Assembly (NCBI GenBank): GCA_910588285.1
Contig: CAJUQB010000037.1
Coordinates: 1-45,319 of the forward strand
DNA: 45,319 nt
Direction of reading: 5' to 3'
Source: an uncultured Lachnospiraceae bacterium
GTDB taxonomy: Bacteria > Bacillota > Clostridia > Lachnospirales > Lachnospiraceae
Part shown: in pieces, positions 7,251 to 14,926 of the stretch
How the letters are laid out: each line of letters begins with the position of its first letter
Numbering within the stretch: the stretch's first letter is position 1
The notes under the pieces: generated by a model
Database searches by the model: none
What the model saw: the letters and a program-made list of their open reading frames with translations, nothing else
What the model was told of the DNA's origin: nothing
Program-made: the position numbers and the translations under genes

Positions 7251-7268
7251 GACTAGGAGGAAGATACC

Positions 7269-8081
7269 ATGGAACAGGAAAAAAGCACAGCCCCTTACAT
7301 TGCAAATGCAGGGCAGACGTATTTGCCATTCAAGGATAATATCGGGATCGGGTTTTTGCCCTATGAGAAGCCGAAGAAGCCAAAGCCGCCGCTGCCGCAG
7401 CTTACGCTCTCCCAAAGATTCCTGGAGATGGGCTTTGAGCTGCCCTCCCAGAAGCAGCATTTTCTGCCTGGGGTAACGGCAGAGATGATGGACTGGTTCT
7501 GGGCCAATATGGAGAAATGCTATTACCTGTGGGCGCCTGGCTCCCACAAGCGGTTCAGCTGGGTGCGTGAGCCCTGGAAATACGGCATGATGAATTCTGC
7601 CCATATCATTTCCGAGGTGGTGGAGCCGGGACTTCCGGTATTTGGCGGCAATGGGGTACAGATCAACCGGCTGAGCCTGGAGGACCACTATCCCTTTACC
7701 ACCTGCCTGGAGCATGTGATTGTGGAGGGAGTATTTAACGGCAAGGGGGAATGGATTGACGCCACGGTGCACATGTGGGAGGATACGGAAGGAGGGCTAT
7801 ACCATATCACGGCCACGGTGCAGAATACCAGGGCTACAGCGCCGCCGGATTTCATTCTGGAGATGCTTGCCCAAGATCCGGAAGTGAAGATTGTGCCGAA
7901 TTTTGCTACGGAGCATGAGGATTACGAGGCCTCCCAATGGCCCATTTTCCTGCCCAGGCTCTACGAGCTGTGGAAGGACCACCCGGATCCCACACAGAAT
8001 GTCAGGTGCAATCTGAAGGTAGAGCAGAATGAAGCGGGAGAGTTCCGTTATGTGGAGCCTCACCAGCCAATTACATATTGA
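7269..8081 (+). CDS. DAPG/phloretin hydrolase family protein (PhlG-like)
   Basis: A 270-aa protein resembling the PhlG/DAPG hydrolase family, zinc-dependent enzymes that cleave a carbon-carbon bond in acylphloroglucinols. Eubacterium ramulus phloretin hydrolase is the gut example. Supporting segments are GVTAEMMDWFWANMEKCYYLW, which matches the family's conserved tryptophan- and Asn-rich stretch, and the C-terminal FLPRLYELWKDHPDPTQN. Candidate zinc ligands are in SHKRFSW, CLEHVIVEG and ATEHEDYE, but I cannot assign them firmly. AGGAGG is 8 nt from the ATG. No flavonoid-degradation partner genes are visible, so the real substrate is uncertain. Confidence 0.65.
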   Translation: MEQEKSTAPYIANAGQTYLPFKDNIGIGFLPYEKPKKPKPPLPQLTLSQRFLEMGFELPSQKQHFLPGVTAEMMDWFWANMEKCYYLWAPGSHKRFSWVREPWKYGMMNSAHIISEVVEPGLPVFGGNGVQINRLSLEDHYPFTTCLEHVIVEGVFNGKGEWIDATVHMWEDTEGGLYHITATVQNTRATAPPDFILEMLAQDPEVKIVPNFATEHEDYEASQWPIFLPRLYELWKDHPDPTQNVRCNLKVEQNEAGEFRYVEPHQPITY

Positions 8082-8144
8082 GATTCTGATGCTTTGCGGC
8101 GTGTCTCTCTGGACAAGCCTGGAAACTGGACTGGTTAAAAATAA

Positions 8145-8176
8145 CAAAAGTGGATGTGTTCGCACATCCACTTTTG
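8145..8176. terminator. Perfect hairpin, likely bidirectional terminator
   Basis: A 14-bp perfect stem CAAAAGTGGATGTG / CACATCCACTTTTG is capped by the stable TTCG tetraloop. It lies between the truA-phlG-like pair and the ECF gene. The T-run is only four long, so termination strength is uncertain; it could also stabilise mRNA. Confidence 0.6.
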
Positions 8177-8245
8177 CGTTAAGATATGGTGGACGTCAAA
8201 AATATAAAAGCCCGGGCATAAGAATATGTGCAAGGAGGGGACTTT

Positions 8246-8788
8246 ATGATGAAACAGGACGAAATCAGAGACAATGCCATGCATCGGCTCCTGCCTCTGG
8301 TGATTACTGCCATGGGGCTGGCATTGACCTATGTGTTTACCGCATTTGTGAACATCCGGCTTCCCATTGGAGGGAACGGGGGGCTGATCCACCTGGGGAA
8401 TGTGCCGTTGTTTGTATTTGCCATTCTCTTCGGGAAGAGGACAGGAGCAATCGCAGGGGGCATAGGCATGGCCCTGTTTGACCTGACTTCCGGATGGACC
8501 CTGTGGGCGCCCTTTACCCTGGTGACTGTGGGGCTGATGGGCTTTGTGGTGGGTGCAGCTGCCGAGAAAAGCCAGAAGTATGGATGGAATGTCGCGGCAA
8601 TGCTTTTGGCCCTTGTAATTAAGGTTGTGGGGTATTACATTGCGGAGGGCATGATCTATGGCAATTGGGTGACGCCGGCCCTGTCTGTTCCCGGCAACCT
8701 GATCCAGGTGGGCGCCGCCATGGTGATTGTGCTGATTGTGATTGTACCGCTGAAAAAAGCGGTGAAGGAGATATTTCGTTTCTCGTAA
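8246..8788 (+). CDS. ECF transporter S component (substrate-binding membrane subunit)
   Basis: A 180-aa membrane protein with five or six hydrophobic segments. The core motif GLIHLGNVPLFVFAILFGKR, the AGGIGMALFDL segment and the WAPFTLVTVGLMGFVVG stretch match the ECF S-component family PF07155 (DUF1393). S components bind a vitamin or related nutrient and work with shared EcfA/EcfT energy-coupling subunits. Those are not in the window, so this is a solitary (group II) S component. AAGGAGGGG lies 5 nt before the ATG. The PLP-dependent aminotransferase 26 nt downstream suggests co-expression and possibly a B6-related or amino-acid-related ligand, but this is inference. Confidence 0.8.
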   Translation: MMKQDEIRDNAMHRLLPLVITAMGLALTYVFTAFVNIRLPIGGNGGLIHLGNVPLFVFAILFGKRTGAIAGGIGMALFDLTSGWTLWAPFTLVTVGLMGFVVGAAAEKSQKYGWNVAAMLLALVIKVVGYYIAEGMIYGNWVTPALSVPGNLIQVGAAMVIVLIVIVPLKKAVKEIFRFS

Positions 8789-8814
8789 AAATGGCGAATG
8801 AGGAGGTTATTCTT

Positions 8815-9948
8815 ATGTATAAAATAATGACTCCAGGCCCCACCCAGGTGGCGGAGCCTGTATTAAAGGCAAGAAGTATACCATGTACCAACCCGGATCT
8901 GGACGAAGCATTTTTTGATTATTATCGGGAGACCTGCCGGCTGATCAGCCGGCTTCTGGGAACCGAGAATGAGACGATTATTATGGATGGGGAGGGCATC
9001 CTGGGGCTGGAGGCAGCCTGCGCCTCCCTGACAGAGCCAGGCGACCGGGTGCTGGTGCTGGACAACGGGGTGTTCGGACGGGGCTTTGGGGACTTTGTCA
9101 CCATGTACGGCGGGGAGGCAGTGCTGTATACCGCCGACTACAGGAATCCCCTGGATCCGGAAGCGTTGGAGCGGTTTTTGGAGGGGGATCACAGGTTCAA
9201 ATATGCCACGTTGGTGCATTGCGATACGCCCAGCGGGATGCTGAACCCCATTGACAGGCTGTGTCCGATGCTGAAAAAATACGGCATCCTCACCGTGGTG
9301 GATTCTGTGTCTGCCATGTTCGGGGAGCCGGTCTGCGTGGACGAATACCAGATCGATATCCTCTGCGGAGGCTCCCAGAAGGCAGTGTCCGCGCCTCCCG
9401 GGCTGACCTTTGTGACCGTGAGCCAGGCGGCAAAAGACGCAATGGAGGCCCGTAGCACGCCCATTGCATCCTTTTATGCCAATATCAAGGCTTTTGAGGG
9501 GTATTATGAGAAGAAGTGGTTTCCGTATACAATGCCTATCAGCGATATCTACGGCCTTCGGGCAGCCTTTGACCAGATCCGTGCAGACCATGGAATGCTG
9601 CAGCGGCACCAAAGGATTGGGGCGGCCTGCCGCAATGCCTTGACGGCCGCAGGGCTTTCCCTTCATCTGGAAAGTGGATTTTCCAATACGGTGACGGTGT
9701 TTGATGTGCCGGAGGGGACCACGGCGGCAGCTATCCTGGATCGGATGAAGAAGGAGCATAACATTATGCTGGCCGGCTCCTTTGATGTGCTGGAGGGGCA
9801 GGTGATCCGCATTGGGCATATGGGGAATAATGCCAATGCTGCGGATATGACAGAGACGATGAAGGCCTTAGAGGAGGTGCTTGCCGGGCTTGGGGTAAAG
9901 CTTCAAGTGTCCCTGGGGGAGGCGTTTGAGGCGGCGGCTGGGGAATAA
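8815..9948 (+). CDS. Class V PLP-dependent aminotransferase (alanine-glyoxylate/phosphonate type)
   Basis: A 377-aa fold-type I aminotransferase. The N terminus MTPGPTQVAEPVL, the TPSG motif, Asp163 in VVDSVSAMFG (cofactor ring) and the Schiff-base Lys189 in GGSQKAVSAPPGL place it in the alanine-glyoxylate / serine-pyruvate / 2-aminoethylphosphonate transaminase group. The donor and acceptor cannot be read from sequence. No phosphonate genes are nearby. AGGAGG is 8 nt upstream of the ATG. It forms a pair with the ECF S component. The stop-codon region resembles one arm of palindromic element A. Confidence 0.85.
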   Translation: MYKIMTPGPTQVAEPVLKARSIPCTNPDLDEAFFDYYRETCRLISRLLGTENETIIMDGEGILGLEAACASLTEPGDRVLVLDNGVFGRGFGDFVTMYGGEAVLYTADYRNPLDPEALERFLEGDHRFKYATLVHCDTPSGMLNPIDRLCPMLKKYGILTVVDSVSAMFGEPVCVDEYQIDILCGGSQKAVSAPPGLTFVTVSQAAKDAMEARSTPIASFYANIKAFEGYYEKKWFPYTMPISDIYGLRAAFDQIRADHGMLQRHQRIGAACRNALTAAGLSLHLESGFSNTVTVFDVPEGTTAAAILDRMKKEHNIMLAGSFDVLEGQVIRIGHMGNNANAADMTETMKALEEVLAGLGVKLQVSLGEAFEAAAGE

Positions 9949-10063
9949 ATTTTCAAAGGCAATAGTCTTTTCTGGTATCCGGCAGCATGGAAAATAAACG
10001 GCCAGGCAAGACGTCTTCTGTTTGCAGGCGGGCATTTCATACAGGATAATCATACAGAAAAGA

Positions 10064-10103
10064 AAAACATCCCAAAGCCAGGAAAGGCGCTGGGATGTTT
10101 TTT
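10064..10103. terminator. Bidirectional terminator between convergent genes
   Basis: The stem AACATCCCA / TGGGATGTT is flanked by A-run and T-run on opposite sides (AAAA...TTTTTT). It can serve both the aminotransferase (+) and the LTA-synthase-like gene (-), whose stop is at 10116. Confidence 0.85.
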
Positions 10104-10115
10104 CCAGTATGCTTC

Positions 10116-12206
10116 TTATTCTGAAATATTTGATGTAGGCACCACATGGTAAATCACCTCATTGGAGCTGCGGAATACCGTATCGCTGGAGCCCATCTGG
10201 TTTACTACTATCGAATTGTCCCCCTCTGCTAAGGCGCTGGCCTTAATCTGAAGGTGGTTGCCGCTGATTACCGTGGTGGACACCTTTTCCCCATTGACAA
10301 ATACACGACTCCAGGGAGTAAAGCTCTCTCCGTAGATCTCCAGGACCTCCCCCTGGAGATGGGTGGAGCGGATGGCGATATCGGATACGCCCATGACCAG
10401 GTCAGAGGCCGGATACAGATCCTGGCCGCCATAGGCGTAGCGGTCGCCGTAGAGGATATCGTACTGGAGCATCTCCATGTGGGTGTCATATTCCTCGGAG
10501 TAGGTAAAATCATGGGCCTGATGGTAATTCATCATAGTGCCCTCATGGATGCCAAGTTGATCCAGTAGGTAGGACATCAGCTGGTAGGAGGTCAGATCCC
10601 GGTCCTTTTTCTCCATCTCAAAATTGCTCCAGGTGATGTACTTGGTCTGAAACAGGCTGCCGGTGGCCATGTCCTCCTCGGTGAGGCCCATGGTGGGCAG
10701 ATGGTCGCCAAACATGACAACAACCGTCTTCTCATCCCGCTGTGCCAGCATTTCCGTCAAGTCTCCAATAAACGTATCCACCTCATGAAGCATGTTGATA
10801 TAGTATTCCCAGGCGTAGCCTTCAGCTTCTGTGGCAGCGCCGGTTACCTGTATTTCGGGCTGCTCCAAAACCGGCTCGGTGGGATAGCTGCCATGGCCCT
10901 GAACCGTGATGGTATAAATAAAATCCGGCTGCCCTGGCGTTACGTCCAGGGATTTTCGCACCTCGTCAATCAGGCAGTCGTCGGTGGGCCAGGTGCCAAG
11001 GGGCGTATATTCCTGAATATTGATCATTTCCTTGCTGATAAAGGAATCAAAGCCCATCTGGGTGAAGGCATTCCTGCGGCTGTAGAAATTGCCGCCGTTA
11101 TTATGTACTACATGGGAGCCGTATCCCAGCTTGCCAAGATCTGCGGCAACGCTTTCGCAGGAATTGGTCTTTAAAATCGTCTTGTAGGGCAGCTCGCCCA
11201 GGCCGAAGTAATGCATGCCCATTCCGGTCAAAATCTCAAATTCCGTGTTGGCCGTACCGGCGCCTACCACCGGAACAGTCAGATGCCCGGAGGTGAACTG
11301 ATCGTACAGAGCGTGGAAATTGGGAACCGGGTCCTGGTTGTAGCTTAGGAACTTAATGTCATAGGGATCCACAAAGGATTCCAGCAGCACACAGATGATA
11401 TTGGGCGCATCCTCCATATCCAGGGTCGTGGGCTCGACAGGAACCGTATCCATGGCTTCGGCAACCTTCTCCTCGCTGTAATCCCGGGGCTGGTTCATGC
11501 CGCGGTCCACCACGCTGGAGGAAAAGCTGTAGATAAAGCCATTGTCCTCATAGCCCTGGGCCAGATTCTCAAAATAGTCTGCCAGTACATTGCCGCTGAC
11601 AGCTGCATCCGTTACCATGGGAATACAGAAAATCATGGCTGCCATGGAGAGAATGCTCACAATGCGGCGCTGCCGGCCGGCATATTTGGGCCCCTTGATG
11701 GCCAAAAGGATCAGGCCCGCCAGAACAACGGCTACCCCGGTGATTACTAGGATGGCTTCTGTTTTGGAAAAATAGTTGCTCTGCATGGTAAACAGGTCGC
11801 CCACCATCTTCAGGTCCGTATAGCTGAAGGGAGATACGCGCTTCAGCAGAATGCAGCCATTGATGGTTCCAAGGAACAGCCACAGGACGCTGATCACAGT
11901 CCGCATCAGCGCACGGCGGCGGAACAGATATACCAGCATCAGCGTGGCGAATACCAGCAGCGAATTGTACAAGAATACAAGGCTGCGGTCAAACATAAAG
12001 TAAAATGCGCCGGAAAAGGAATGCCGAGATACCCACTCGATGATAAAGCAGATGCTGCAGGCCAGCAGACCATGGAACAGCAGGGAATATCGATTCAGGG
12101 TATCGATCAGCTTCTGCGGAGATTTTAGCTGCGGGGTTTTTATTCGAGTTTTTAATCGAGTTTTTAATATTCGAGTTTTTATTTTTGAAAAAATAGTATT
12201 GTGCAT
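10116..12206 (-). CDS. LTA synthase family protein with C-terminal IPT/TIG-like domain
   Basis: A 696-aa membrane-bound phosphoglycerol transferase of the alkaline phosphatase superfamily, expected to act outside the membrane on lipoteichoic acid or a related polymer. Five hydrophobic segments lie at about residues 42-200. The extracellular catalytic domain shows metal ligand Glu276 (LLESF), nucleophile Thr318 in GAGTANTEFE, GHGSYP, and metal ligands in FGDHLP (Asp501-His502). The last roughly 90 residues (SDIAIRSTHLQGEVLEIYG onward) read as an Ig-like IPT/TIG domain, which standard LtaS proteins lack. The N terminus carries a Lys-Thr-Arg repeat. AAGGATG precedes the ATG on the minus strand. 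It is divergent from folC. Confidence 0.88.
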   Translation of the reverse strand: MHNTIFSKIKTRILKTRLKTRIKTPQLKSPQKLIDTLNRYSLLFHGLLACSICFIIEWVSRHSFSGAFYFMFDRSLVFLYNSLLVFATLMLVYLFRRRALMRTVISVLWLFLGTINGCILLKRVSPFSYTDLKMVGDLFTMQSNYFSKTEAILVITGVAVVLAGLILLAIKGPKYAGRQRRIVSILSMAAMIFCIPMVTDAAVSGNVLADYFENLAQGYEDNGFIYSFSSSVVDRGMNQPRDYSEEKVAEAMDTVPVEPTTLDMEDAPNIICVLLESFVDPYDIKFLSYNQDPVPNFHALYDQFTSGHLTVPVVGAGTANTEFEILTGMGMHYFGLGELPYKTILKTNSCESVAADLGKLGYGSHVVHNNGGNFYSRRNAFTQMGFDSFISKEMINIQEYTPLGTWPTDDCLIDEVRKSLDVTPGQPDFIYTITVQGHGSYPTEPVLEQPEIQVTGAATEAEGYAWEYYINMLHEVDTFIGDLTEMLAQRDEKTVVVMFGDHLPTMGLTEEDMATGSLFQTKYITWSNFEMEKKDRDLTSYQLMSYLLDQLGIHEGTMMNYHQAHDFTYSEEYDTHMEMLQYDILYGDRYAYGGQDLYPASDLVMGVSDIAIRSTHLQGEVLEIYGESFTPWSRVFVNGEKVSTTVISGNHLQIKASALAEGDNSIVVNQMGSSDTVFRSSNEVIYHVVPTSNISE
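12137..12175. repeat. In-frame AT-rich repeat encoding a KTR-rich N terminus
   Basis: Three plus-strand units, TTTTTATTCGAG, TTTTTAATCGAG and TTTTTAATATTCGAG (12, 12 and 15 bp), lie back to back. On the minus strand they encode the KTRILKTRLKTRIKT segment at the start of the LTA-synthase-like protein. All unit lengths are multiples of three, so copy-number changes would stay in frame. Confidence 0.75.
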
Positions 12207-12228
12207 TGTCTCATCATCCTTTATTATT

Positions 12229-12256
12229 AGTATAATGCTGAATATTCAAATGTGAA
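12229..12256 (-). promoter_or_regulatory. Probable promoter of the LTA-synthase-like gene
   Basis: On the minus strand TTCACA (12256-12251) is followed after 16 nt by TATACT (12234-12229), about 25 nt upstream of the start codon. The divergent folC gene must have its promoter in the AT-rich stretch 12257-12420, where I see no clear -35/-10 pair. Confidence 0.45.
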
Positions 12257-12429
12257 CAAAGTATGAATAAACAGTAAACAAACAGGTTTACCTTAGACAG
12301 ATTAGTCCACTTAAAAGAAAATGTCAACGGGTAAAAGGTAAAATTTATGTTTTCAATAAGAAAACTTAAGAAATTATTCAAAAATTCGTGAAAATAAGTA
12401 GAAGGAAGAGCAAAAGAAAAGGTGGAGCA

Positions 12430-13791
12430 ATGATGAAAAATCAATTAAACCGGCAGGAAGCAGAGACATTTCTGGCAGAAGCAGCCGGCCGGGGGAGTGT
12501 CCTCGGGCTGGAGCATATGCAGAATCTCATGGAAGAGCTATCCAATGTGCAGGAGGCTCTTGCGGTCATTCATGTGGCAGGTACCAACGGAAAGGGCAGT
12601 GTGTGCGCCATGGCGGAGCAGGTTCTGCGGCTGGCGGGCTATCGTACCGGCTGGTACAGCTCGCCCCGGGTATTTTCCTATGAGGAGATCTACCAGGTGA
12701 ACGGGCAGGCCATTGGCCGGGAGCGGCTGCATCAGGTTCTCTATGAGGTGAAAGAGGCCTGCCGGAGGCTTCAGGAGAAGGGGCTGCCCCAGCCTACCCT
12801 GTTTGAGATTGAGACAGCGGCGGCATTTTTGTATTTTCAACAGGAAAAATGTGATGTGGTGCTCCTTGAGACAGGCCTTGGGGGAAGGCTGGATGCAACC
12901 AATGTGATCAAAAAGCCTCTGTGCAGCGTCATTACCTCAGTAAGCCGGGACCACATGCAGGTGCTGGGGGAAAGCCTCAGTGAGATTGCGGCGGAGAAAG
13001 CCGGGATTATCAAGCCCGGCTGCCCGGTGGTCAGCGCGCCCCAGAGGTGTGAGGTGCAGCAGGTGATCCGGGAAGCCTGCCGGGAGCTGGGATGCGTTCT
13101 GTGGGAGGCAGAGGATACGGCGATTGAAGGGGCAGCGTATGTGCAGGATGACTCGAAAGGCCCAAAGGGAGCCGGGCAGGGCCATATGGCGCTCACCTTT
13201 TCCTACAAGGACCTTCCCGGGCTTTCGCTGTCCCTGCTGGGGGCGTGCCAGCCGGAAAATGCAGCCTGCGTCATTGAGCTGACCAGGGCGTTGCAGCAGC
13301 AGGGAGTTTCTGTTACAGAGGCGCAGCTTCGGCAGGGCCTTTTGAAGGCCTGCTGGCCGGGAAGGTTTGAGGTGGTTTCCCATCAGCCCCTGACGGTCCT
13401 GGATGGGGCTCACAATGAGGATGCTGCAAAAAAACTTCGCAAAACCCTGGAAACAGGTTTTACAAATCGGGCAATAATATATATAATAGGAGTACTTGCA
13501 GATAAAGAATATGAAAAGATCCTGGAAATTATGCTGCCCTTGGCAGAGCGGGCCTTCACCGTGACGCCGGACAATCCAAGGGCGCTGTCAGGAGAGAAGC
13601 TCTGCCAGGCAGCGGCACAGAGCTTCTCCAAGGTTATCCATACCGGGAGCCTGCGGGAAGCGTGGCAGCGGGCCAGGGAGACGGCCCATGTGCTGGAATT
13701 TGCAGGGGCAGAGCCCATGGTTGTGATTTTCGGATCCTTATCTTATCTGGGAGAGATGAAGCAGGTGATTACATGCACACACAGAACATGA
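12430..13791 (+). CDS. folC: Bifunctional folylpolyglutamate synthase / dihydrofolate synthase
   Basis: Adds glutamate to dihydropteroate (making dihydrofolate) and to folates. The Mur-ligase-type ATP site HVAGTNGKGSVCAM is near residues 48-61. ETGLGGRLDATNV, SRDHMQVLG and the lysine-containing EKAGIIKPG motif follow, then VLDGAHNEDAAKKL in the C-terminal domain. The length of 453 aa is normal. An upstream in-frame GTG at 12388 is possible, but AAAGGTGGAG is well placed for ATG 12430. It is the first gene of the folate-methionine operon, with folE 44 nt downstream. Confidence 0.93.
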   Translation: MMKNQLNRQEAETFLAEAAGRGSVLGLEHMQNLMEELSNVQEALAVIHVAGTNGKGSVCAMAEQVLRLAGYRTGWYSSPRVFSYEEIYQVNGQAIGRERLHQVLYEVKEACRRLQEKGLPQPTLFEIETAAAFLYFQQEKCDVVLLETGLGGRLDATNVIKKPLCSVITSVSRDHMQVLGESLSEIAAEKAGIIKPGCPVVSAPQRCEVQQVIREACRELGCVLWEAEDTAIEGAAYVQDDSKGPKGAGQGHMALTFSYKDLPGLSLSLLGACQPENAACVIELTRALQQQGVSVTEAQLRQGLLKACWPGRFEVVSHQPLTVLDGAHNEDAAKKLRKTLETGFTNRAIIYIIGVLADKEYEKILEIMLPLAERAFTVTPDNPRALSGEKLCQAAAQSFSKVIHTGSLREAWQRARETAHVLEFAGAEPMVVIFGSLSYLGEMKQVITCTHRT

Positions 13792-13835
13792 TGATACGCC
13801 CCTGATATCATCAAATTATAAAATAACAGGAAGCG

Positions 13836-14399
13836 ATGGATATGGTTGATAAGGAAAAAATAGAAGCAGCGGTACGGCTGTTTCTGGAGGGTATTGGCGA
13901 GGATTTGAACCGGGAGGGCCTGTTGGAAACGCCGCAGCGGATCAGCCGGATGTGTGAGGAGCTGTTTGCAGGGCTTGCACAGAGCCCCGGGGAGCATTTG
14001 GAGAAGGCCTTTGAGGCCAGGGGCAGCGAGATGGTGGTGGAGAAGGATATTACCTTTTATTCCACCTGTGAGCACCATCTGATGCCATTTTACGGGAAGG
14101 CCCATGTGGCCTACATTCCCGATGGCCGGGTGGTGGGCCTAAGCAAGCTGGCCCGCACGGTGGAGGTGTACGCAAGACGGCCTCAGATCCAGGAGCAGCT
14201 GACGGCTCAGATCGCCGATGCCTTGATGGAATATGTGCATCCCAAGGGGGTCCTGGTGCTGGTGGAGGCAGAGCATATGTGCATGACCATGCGGGGCATT
14301 AAGAAGCCGGGGAGCAAAACCGTGACCTGCGCCGCCCGGGGCGCCTTTGCGGATGAGGGGCTTAAGCAGCAGTTTTTTCGTATGATAGAGAGGGGATAG
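13836..14399 (+). CDS. folE: GTP cyclohydrolase I
   Basis: Converts GTP to 7,8-dihydroneopterin triphosphate, the first step of pterin synthesis. The length of 187 aa is typical. Zinc ligands are visible as Cys78 and His81 (STCEHHLMPFYG) and Cys149 (AEHMCMTMRG). GRVVGLSKLAR and the C-terminal FFRMI are family-typical. The start may be ATG 13836 or ATG 13842, since AGGAAG fits the second slightly better. It lies between folC and the HD gene, with 6 nt to the latter. Confidence 0.96.
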   Translation: MDMVDKEKIEAAVRLFLEGIGEDLNREGLLETPQRISRMCEELFAGLAQSPGEHLEKAFEARGSEMVVEKDITFYSTCEHHLMPFYGKAHVAYIPDGRVVGLSKLARTVEVYARRPQIQEQLTAQIADALMEYVHPKGVLVLVEAEHMCMTMRGIKKPGSKTVTCAARGAFADEGLKQQFFRMIERG

Positions 14400-14405
14400 G
14401 CAGAT

Positions 14406-14891
14406 ATGGTCTATATGGACAAATTATTAAAAAATACGGACTATCTGGAGCAGCTAGACCGCCTGGAGCAGCTGGAGCAGGAGCGGCAGTTTTGCCGCCA
14501 TGGCCTGCCCCATCTGCTGGATACGGCGCGTCTGATCTGGATCCGGTGCCTGGAGGGGCGCAGGACTATGGATAAGGAAATGATCTACTTAACGGCGCTG
14601 CTCCACGATCTGGGGCGGATCGACCAGTATGAGACAGGGACGCCCCATCCGGAGGCCGGGGCGGAGCGTGCTGGCGTGCTGCTGTCTGCCATCGGCTATC
14701 CGCCGGAACGCATCGGGAAGATTCAGGAGGCGATCCTGGGGCATCGGGGCAGCAATTCCACCGGGGATGTGGTGGAGCTGTCGGCCCTTCTGTGTTGGGC
14801 TGACCAGCGAAGCAGGATGTGCTTCTGCTGCCGGCAGCGGGAAGTCTGCAACTGGCGGGAGGATCAGAAAAACGAAACAATCACAGACTGA
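14406..14891 (+). CDS. HD-domain protein of the folate operon (candidate pterin phosphohydrolase)
   Basis: A 161-aa HD-superfamily metal-dependent phosphohydrolase. The motif set is complete: His32 or His36 in CRHGLPHLLDTAR, His67-Asp68 in LLHDLGR, His113 in LGHRG, and Asp133 in CWADQ. A cysteine cluster follows (Cys139, 141, 142, 148, in RMCFCCRQREVCNW) that could bind an extra metal. It lies between folE and folP, exactly where the pathway needs dihydroneopterin triphosphate dephosphorylated, and no Nudix (NudB-like) gene is in the operon. Assigning it to that step is inference from context; regulation or nucleotide turnover is the alternative. Confidence 0.75.
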   Translation: MVYMDKLLKNTDYLEQLDRLEQLEQERQFCRHGLPHLLDTARLIWIRCLEGRRTMDKEMIYLTALLHDLGRIDQYETGTPHPEAGAERAGVLLSAIGYPPERIGKIQEAILGHRGSNSTGDVVELSALLCWADQRSRMCFCCRQREVCNWREDQKNETITD

Positions 14892-14926
14892 ATACCGAAA
14901 TCATTACAACTGAAAAAGGAGACAGC

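Noticed and set aside
6654..7772. A 372-codon open frame opposite truA and the DAPG-hydrolase-like gene
   Set aside because: It spans two real genes on the other strand and lacks any domain pattern.
8082..8245. Possible riboswitch ahead of the ECF S component
   Set aside because: I looked for TPP, FMN, THF and preQ1 cores and found none; only the perfect TTCG hairpin stands out.
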